A stretch of DNA of 37,810 nucleotides, from positions 1 to 37,810 of the forward strand of contig CALSCR010003839.1 of assembly GCA_943704495.1 (NCBI GenBank), read 5' to 3'. This document shows, piece by piece, positions 33,601 to 37,810 of this stretch (the first letter of the stretch is position 1; the number at the start of each line of letters is the position of its first letter). Under the pieces are notes generated by a model that saw only the letters and a list, made by a program, of their open reading frames with translations, was not told the DNA's origin and did not search any database. A program made the translations under genes and the position numbers. Source of the stretch: Pigoraptor chileana. Taxonomy: Eukaryota; Opisthokonta; Filasterea.

Positions 33601-33882
33601 GTGCGTTGAATGTGGGCGTTGTTTGTTTGCGAGTGGGAGTGTGGGAGTGGATATTTATATAAATATGTATGTGTGTGCGTGTATGTGTGTGCTTTTCTAT
33701 GTGTTTATTTGATGAAATTGAAAACGTTGCGGACTTGTGGATGGATTAGCGAGCTGTTTGGAGTCGTTGGATTTCTCCATTGCTTTGTTACTTGCAATTA
33801 GTATGTACATGGGCTTAAAAGTGTTGAATGCATATGCATGCCATTTCCCCTTCACACACACATACACACACACACACACACG

Positions 33883-33914
<32 letters not shown>

Positions 33915-34477
33915 CACATACATACACACACACACACACATTCTTTATATGGAATTCATTCCCTCAGGTGCAATGCTCTGCAGCGCGTGTCAGTGCGCTT
34001 CAGTCCGAACGCCTTGGCATCGCTGAGGGTATGTCTGTCGACGCGGCGTATCCAAATCCGATTGCGGGCTTTCTCCGCTGGGGATCGCTCTCACTCGCGA
34101 ACGCAGCGCCTGCATCCGGGGGAGAGGGCGGCGGCGCGGACAAGACCACCGCACCTTCATCGGGGGTGCCTGTATCGGAGCACCTCCGTACGGTTTGGCG
34201 GTGCCCTGTCTGTGGACGGAATCTCATTGTGAATGGTGTGGAGAGGGAGTCGCACCGATTGAAATGCGCCCCACCCCCGGCGGGTGTGGAGTCTGGACAG
34301 TCCACAGGCGACGGGGCTGTTACCCAGGCACAGTCACAGGCAGCAAGGGGAGGACGCCCCGCCGCCGAGCCTCACTTTCTGCGCGAGTACGAATGCTCCG
34401 TCTGCGGAGAGACGCTCATGCTCACAAACACCATGATTCTGCGGCATGTTCGCATGCACAGAGAAGAGACGGAGTAA
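27625..34477 (+). CDS. DHX34: DHX34-like RNA helicase with C-terminal zinc fingers
   Basis: Nine exons fit: 27625-28896, 29066-29491, 29850-30000, 30309-30420, 30639-30756, 30997-32107, 32327-32988, 33163-33600 and 33968-34477. The total is exactly 1600 codons (1599 residues). The first about 200 residues are Arg/Asp-rich. Helicase motifs: [11 protein letters not shown], Ia [17 protein letters not shown] (residues 514-517 are DEMH), [25 protein letters not shown] and [17 protein letters not shown]34-specific blocks include [55 protein letters not shown] and [11 protein letters not shown]. The end has C2HC (C1509, C1512, H1526, C1530) and C2H2 (C1573, C1576, H1590, H1594) fingers, as in DHX34. 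In animals DHX34 promotes nonsense-mediated decay by aiding UPF1 phosphorylation. Two donors appear to be GC rather than GT. An acidic and Gly/Glu-repeat insert at about residues 1085-1190 makes it longer than the human protein. Confidence 0.93.
28916..28948 (+). repeat. (GT)n tract at the donor end of DHX34 intron 1
   Basis: Sense-strand GT repeat with one ATG interruption starting about 20 bases after the donor at 28897. Confidence 0.9.
29494..29520 (+). repeat. (GT)n tract directly at the donor of DHX34 intron 2
   Basis: The repeat begins three bases after the inferred GC donor at 29492, so several alternative GT donors exist in it. Confidence 0.9.
30481..30560 (+). repeat. GT-rich repeat in DHX34 intron 4
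   Basis: Imperfect sense-strand GT tract within the intron 30421-30638, on its donor half. Confidence 0.9.
30915..30968 (+). repeat. Heptamer minisatellite (ACACAAA)n in DHX34 intron 5
   Basis: About seven copies of an ACACAAA-type unit with small variants (one ATAAAAC). It is on the acceptor side of the intron 30757-30996, whose donor side carries a (GT)n run at about 30773-30792. Confidence 0.9.
32107..32136 (+). repeat. (GT)n tract at the donor of DHX34 intron 6
   Basis: The GT run starts at the splice donor itself (32108), so the exact donor within the repeat is set only by the reading phase. Confidence 0.9.
33853..33940 (+). repeat. Long (CA)n tract before the acceptor of DHX34's last intron
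   Basis: About 88 bases of CA with occasional G or T, ending 27 bases before the acceptor at 33967. The donor side of the same intron (about 33660-33705) is GT-rich, so the two sides are complementary in the pre-mRNA. Confidence 0.95.
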
Positions 34478-34790
34478 ACCTCGCCGCGACGTGCGCCCAC
34501 CTGCATTTTGCAGTTGGCGCTGTTTTATATTTTGTTTTGTTTTGCGGTTCTTCTCGGCGTACTCATTCCATTCTCCGCGATTTGTCGCCCGCACTGCACC
34601 GTGGTGTTGTAGGACATAAACATGGCATTCGTTTGAAAATATTTGCAACACTGTGGGATGTGTAATGCGCTTTATCAACTCGTCCCACTTGTCCCACACG
34701 ACCCACATGTGAAGGTACAAACACACACACACACACACCACACACACGCACACACACATGCGCGTGCACGGCCAATTTAGAGTGGGGTCG
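34478..34790. other. Convergent 3' region between DHX34 and the deaminase
   Basis: No gene seen. It contains a (CA)n tract at about 34720-34757 and presumably both 3' untranslated regions. Confidence 0.6.
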
Positions 34791-35288
34791 TCAGTGCCAG
34801 AAGCCCTCGTGAACACGGCGTGCATCCTCCTCAAGCACGGGTCCTTCGACAACAATTGGCCTTTGCCCGCACTCAAAGACACGCTTGCATGGCAGAAGAA
34901 GCGTTGGGTTTTCTGGATTCGCCCCCGTAATCTCGTACAGATGCTCTTCGGTGAGACCAAAGACAACGGCGTTGATACCGGCCCAGTAAATCGCCCCCGA
35001 GCACATGGCACACGGCTCCGTGCTTGTTACGAGAATACCGCGGCCGATCACGTCCGCGCTCTGCTTGCACACTTTGCGCACAAGGTTTGTCTCGGCATGT
35101 CCGGTCGCATCCGTCTCCGTGACGACAGTGTTTTCCGCTTCGCACACAATCTTATCCTCAACGGGATCATAAAAGACGGCACCAAAGGGATGATTGCCGT
35201 GCGACCGTGCCGAGGCAGCGACGTCGATGGCGCGTCGTACGAGGGACTCTGTTTTTGCGGCGTCCAGACGAGGCTGCGGCGACGACAT
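34791..35288 (-). CDS. Guanine/nucleoside deaminase of the cytidine-deaminase fold
   Basis: Single uninterrupted frame of 165 residues starting at the ATG at 35288. The zinc-binding signature of the cytidine/deoxycytidylate deaminase superfamily is intact: HAETN (ligand H64, proton-shuttling E66) and TSTEPCAMCSGAIYW (ligands C93 and C96). The NHPFGAVFYDP segment near residue 32 and the arrangement TxEPCxMCxGAIYW resemble guanine deaminases of the GuaD type and related eukaryotic nucleoside deaminases more than tRNA adenosine deaminases. The likely reaction is hydrolytic removal of the amino group from a purine base or nucleoside in the cytosol. The exact substrate cannot be told from the sequence. 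It is the only complete gene here without introns. It lies tail-to-tail with DHX34 and in the same orientation as the TIR-Nudix gene upstream. Confidence 0.9.
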   Translation of the reverse strand: MSSPQPRLDAAKTESLVRRAIDVAASARSHGNHPFGAVFYDPVEDKIVCEAENTVVTETDATGHAETNLVRKVCKQSADVIGRGILVTSTEPCAMCSGAIYWAGINAVVFGLTEEHLYEITGANPENPTLLLPCKRVFECGQRPIVVEGPVLEEDARRVHEGFWH

Positions 35289-35959
35289 GGTGTAGGGTGT
35301 ATAAAAAGGGGGATCGACGGGGGATGGGTGAGGATGGTTGTGTGTTTCGGCCGTGTGTAATATTTACCCCCGCAATCTGAAGTGAGTAGAAGGTGTTGGA
35401 TATATAAACTACGGAAGTGATGATGGCGATTGGAGCTATTTACTGCAACCCACTTTGCTTTTGTGCAACACCGCCGCAGACTGTGGATCTTCGGAGTTCC
35501 TGACCGAGTCGGCTGCCCGGGCCGTCGTTGCAATCAGTGTGACCAAGTGGGTCACGTGCTGTTACATCATTTCTGAATTTCATTCTTCTGAATTTCACCT
35601 TCAGAATTACTTCTGACGAGCTCCTCAATTAGTTCCGCCATTTCATTGTCAATCCCGCCAATTGTTGCATTTCGCAAACAGACGAGCACATTAAGCAAGT
35701 GTCGGCAGTTGTGCGAGTCACTGCAGTTGTCGGGTCATGAGACTGAGATTCATTAATGAATACAGAAAGGCGCACAACAAAGCATTCAACAATAAGAGCA
35801 AGTAAAAGTAGATATACACAAACACGCACACGCACGCACACGCGCGGTTCAAGAAGTGCAACAGACAACACGGTTGCATTCCTCCGAAGCAAAGCAATAT
35901 TACTACACAGACACACACACAGATTATACGCGCAAATGTGGCCAGCCATATGTGGCACA
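35289..35959. other. Intergenic region upstream of the deaminase
   Basis: No gene seen. It holds a CACGTG box at 35553-35558, a small direct repeat TTCTGAATTTCA (two copies about 35573-35600) with a nearby inverted TTCAGAA, and a CA-rich tract at about 35818-35845. It should include the deaminase promoter and the 3' untranslated region of the TIR-Nudix gene. Confidence 0.55.
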
Positions 35960-37669
35960 CTACGACATGTTGGGTATGAGGCCCGCCGCAGATCCTCGCT
36001 CGTACAGAGCTACAGCACACAGGACCTTTGCGTCCATTGTCTTTCGCCACACCTCCTCGTACGGAAGCACGTGCAAGCGGATCTTTTCGTTCTCGGCCCA
36101 CACGCCCGTCATCTTGCCCTGCAACTTGCCAATCTCCGCCACGTCCAGCGTAGTCCTGTAAAGGAAAAACCTCATCGCCTCGTCGCAGCCACCGCCAGAC
36201 GGGAAAATGTGTGGTTCTGCGGCGCCGTTCATCAACGCCGTGAGGTCAAACAGATCGTTTTGCCCAATGGATATCCCCGTCTCTTCCCTCATTTCTTCGG
36301 CGGCGACGCCAGCGAAATCGCCCGTCTTGTCGTTGATCATACCGGCGGGAAGCTCGAGAATGCGTTGGCACGTGGGCACACGCGGCTGCATCGTAAGCAC
36401 AGTGTACACGCACCCAGTCTCCCTCGCCTTCAGAAGCACGAGAATGGCGACGGAATCGCCTCGGGCAAACACAATGCCAGGCACGGGACACGCACCGCCG
36501 TCAATCAGATCCGTCTTGAATTTGAGAAAGCCAACGCGACTCCCAAACATGTCCAGACTCTGCACGTGAATTCCCCGCAGCACAAACGGCTTGCGCAGGA
36601 GGCCGAGTTGGAGTCCGCCCCTCCGGAACCACTCCTTCATGGCCTTGCACTCGAGCCCTGTGCGAAGTTGATCAGGTGTCATCCACGACTCGCCCGTCAC
36701 TGTTATCTTGAGCCCATACTGCTCGTGGACGATCGACGGCAGCGCAGGGACCAACGCTGTCGACACGCTGCTGCTGCTGCTCGGCGTCTTCCCCTTGTCG
36801 TCGCTTGCAAGCTGTTGTACGACGCTCTGTGCAGCAGTGGCGCTCGCCTTCAAAGAACCCTTGTCGTCCTCCACCACAACCATCTCGCCGTCAGTACCCT
36901 TGGCGGATGTCTGGAAATAACGCCAGTACACTCTTGCAAACTCCGGATTCGTCTTGACGTTCATAAGGTCCGAGTTTACGGTGAGCTCGAGCATCTTGGT
37001 GTGGTCGCCGTCTGCCTCATGCGCAAGACTGATTCCACGGAAGAGCCTTTCGAACGCCCACACAAATTCCGGTTTGTCGGAAATTGCGGCGCCGCGACCC
37101 AGGTTGGTGAAGCCAAATACTGGCTGCTGGAGGTTGCCCAGGTGATAGTTCATGCCGTGCGGCAGACTGCCGTGTGCAAACATCACGGGGAGAATCGGAA
37201 TGGATTTTCCGCTGGGAGGATTTTCCGACACGACGATGGCCTGCTTGACCGGCTGCGAGGCCTGGCGGAGCGATTCCTGCGTAACAACCACAATGAGACA
37301 CTTCGACTTCTCAATCATGGGGTCTCTGAGGTTGACGGGCGTCGACTGCGCGGGGTCGCCGTACGTTCCAGTCGCAACATTTGTTATTCCTTTCGCCTTT
37401 AGCAAGTTTGTCGTCTCCAAGATAAAGTCAATCACCGCGTCGTCGTGTGTGTACAAGTCCGTCACATCGACGTCGTCGCCGTCTGCCGTTGGAGATGGCT
37501 TTGCGCTTGCGATTCGCTTGCCATTTGTCTCTGCGACGCCCACCGGAAAGTACAGGTACACATCCGGGACGAAATCATAGTCGGCCTTGAGTGCCCGCTC
37601 GATCTGGTCACGACGTGCCTGTGACACTGCGTAGAGATCGTTCTGTTTCTCGCGACGCGCCTTCCGCAC
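35960..37669 (-). CDS. TIR-like domain fused to a NUDX14-type Nudix hydrolase (5' part missing)
   Basis: The last exon runs from an acceptor (TTTTGCAG ending at 37670) to a TAG at 35960-35962. It gives 569 residues in phase 0. Earlier exons lie beyond the window. Residues about 33-215 look like a TIR fold: strand DVYLYFP, helix AVIDFILETTNLLKAKGI, the block MIEKSKCLIVVVTQESL and strand SIPILPVMF. The usual catalytic-helix WCxxEL pattern is absent (ASQPVKQAI instead), so NADase activity is doubtful. Residues about 318-569 closely match Arabidopsis NUDX14, an ADP-sugar (ADP-glucose, ADP-ribose) diphosphatase: LDMFGSRVGFLKFK, VPGIVFARGDSVAILVLL, Nudix box region ELPAGMINDKTGDFAGVAAE + EMREETGI, FPSGGGCDEAM, LQGKMTG and EEVWRKTMDAKVL. 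The Nudix box differs from GX5EX7REUXEEXGU at its first E and R; the first difference is shared with NUDX14. A fused ADP-ribose-sensing or clearing protein is inferred. Confidence 0.82.
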   Translation of the reverse strand: MRKARREKQNDLYAVSQARRDQIERALKADYDFVPDVYLYFPVGVAETNGKRIASAKPSPTADGDDVDVTDLYTHDDAVIDFILETTNLLKAKGITNVATGTYGDPAQSTPVNLRDPMIEKSKCLIVVVTQESLRQASQPVKQAIVVSENPPSGKSIPILPVMFAHGSLPHGMNYHLGNLQQPVFGFTNLGRGAAISDKPEFVWAFERLFRGISLAHEADGDHTKMLELTVNSDLMNVKTNPEFARVYWRYFQTSAKGTDGEMVVVEDDKGSLKASATAAQSVVQQLASDDKGKTPSSSSSVSTALVPALPSIVHEQYGLKITVTGESWMTPDQLRTGLECKAMKEWFRRGGLQLGLLRKPFVLRGIHVQSLDMFGSRVGFLKFKTDLIDGGACPVPGIVFARGDSVAILVLLKARETGCVYTVLTMQPRVPTCQRILELPAGMINDKTGDFAGVAAEEMREETGISIGQNDLFDLTALMNGAAEPHIFPSGGGCDEAMRFFLYRTTLDVAEIGKLQGKMTGVWAENEKIRLHVLPYEEVWRKTMDAKVLCAVALYERGSAAGLIPNMS

Positions 37670-37739
37670 CTGCAAAACCGATAAAAAAACCATTGTGTGT
37701 ACCGTCCGCGGTGGAGTTAGAAAGAGGAACAAAAGTAAC

Positions 37740-37810
<71 letters not shown>
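37740..37810. repeat. (CA)n microsatellite at the window edge
   Basis: Uninterrupted CA (GT in the sense of the TIR-Nudix gene) running off the end. It lies inside the intron upstream of the last TIR-Nudix exon. Confidence 0.95.

Noticed and set aside
34791-35288. tRNA adenosine deaminase (ADAT2/TadA)
   Set aside because: The zinc site would fit, but the NHPFGAV start, the C-terminal part and the EPCAMCSGAIYW context look more like guanine or nucleoside deaminases.
35299-35308. TATAAAAAGG as a TATA box
   Set aside because: It is on the plus strand just upstream of a minus-strand gene and points the wrong way, with no plus-strand gene after it.
35573-35610. Small direct and inverted TTCTGAA repeats as a terminator or attachment site
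   Set aside because: Arms are too short and imperfect, and no mobile-element gene is near. I see no function for it.
35756-37402. Long plus-strand open frame opposite the TIR-Nudix exon
   Set aside because: The minus strand clearly encodes NUDX14-type sequence. The plus frame is Arg/His/Leu-rich shadow sequence.

Overview
This window is nuclear DNA of a eukaryote, almost certainly a unicellular one. Genes are split by spliceosomal introns (GT...AG, in one case with a perfect TACTAAC branch site), there are no operons or Shine-Dalgarno sites, the standard stop codons are used, and (GT)n/(CA)n microsatellites fill many introns. The presence of RUNDC1-like and PRPS-associated-protein-like genes, together with DHX34, DDX51, MAGOH and DUSP11 homologues, suggests an opisthokont or holozoan protist, but I cannot name the organism. 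The window starts and ends inside dinucleotide repeats and contains one 10-N gap, so it looks like one contig or scaffold of a draft assembly.

Layout from left to right: (GT)n end repeat (1-75); a DUSP11/PIR1-like RNA 5'-phosphatase with a long RS-like and glutamine/proline-rich tail (453-3404, +); a PRPP-synthetase-associated-protein-like gene (3852-7076, -); an unrecognised helical protein (7548-about 10485 or 10627, +); Mago nashi/MAGOH (10711-11700, -); an unrecognised 8-exon gene (12494-15026, +); a DDX51/Dbp6 DEAD-box helicase (15144-18893, -); a gene joining a coiled coil, a nucleoside-hydrolase-like domain and a CAP-Gly domain (19673-23510, +); a RUNDC1-like RUN-domain gene (24123-27351, -); a DHX34-like helicase (27625-34477, +); a guanine/nucleoside deaminase (34791-35288, -); and the 3' part of a gene joining a TIR-like domain to a NUDX14-type Nudix hydrolase (35960-37669, -, continues beyond the window).

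Genes mostly alternate in orientation. There are three short divergent promoter regions (7077-7547, 18894-19672, 27352-27624), and each contains at least one CACGTG box. Many of the genes concern RNA (5'-end dephosphorylation, exon junction complex, ribosome biogenesis helicase, nonsense-mediated decay helicase) or nucleotides (PRPS-like, deaminase, nucleoside-hydrolase-like, ADP-sugar Nudix). This is probably ordinary eukaryotic co-location and not a functional cluster.

The most unusual items are two domain fusions that I do not know from described proteins (nucleoside-hydrolase-like plus CAP-Gly; TIR-like plus NUDX14-type Nudix) and a polar arrangement of UG repeats near 5' splice sites and CA repeats near 3' splice sites in many introns. 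Exon boundaries were assigned by eye from splice consensus, phase continuity and family alignment from memory. No search or structure prediction was run.
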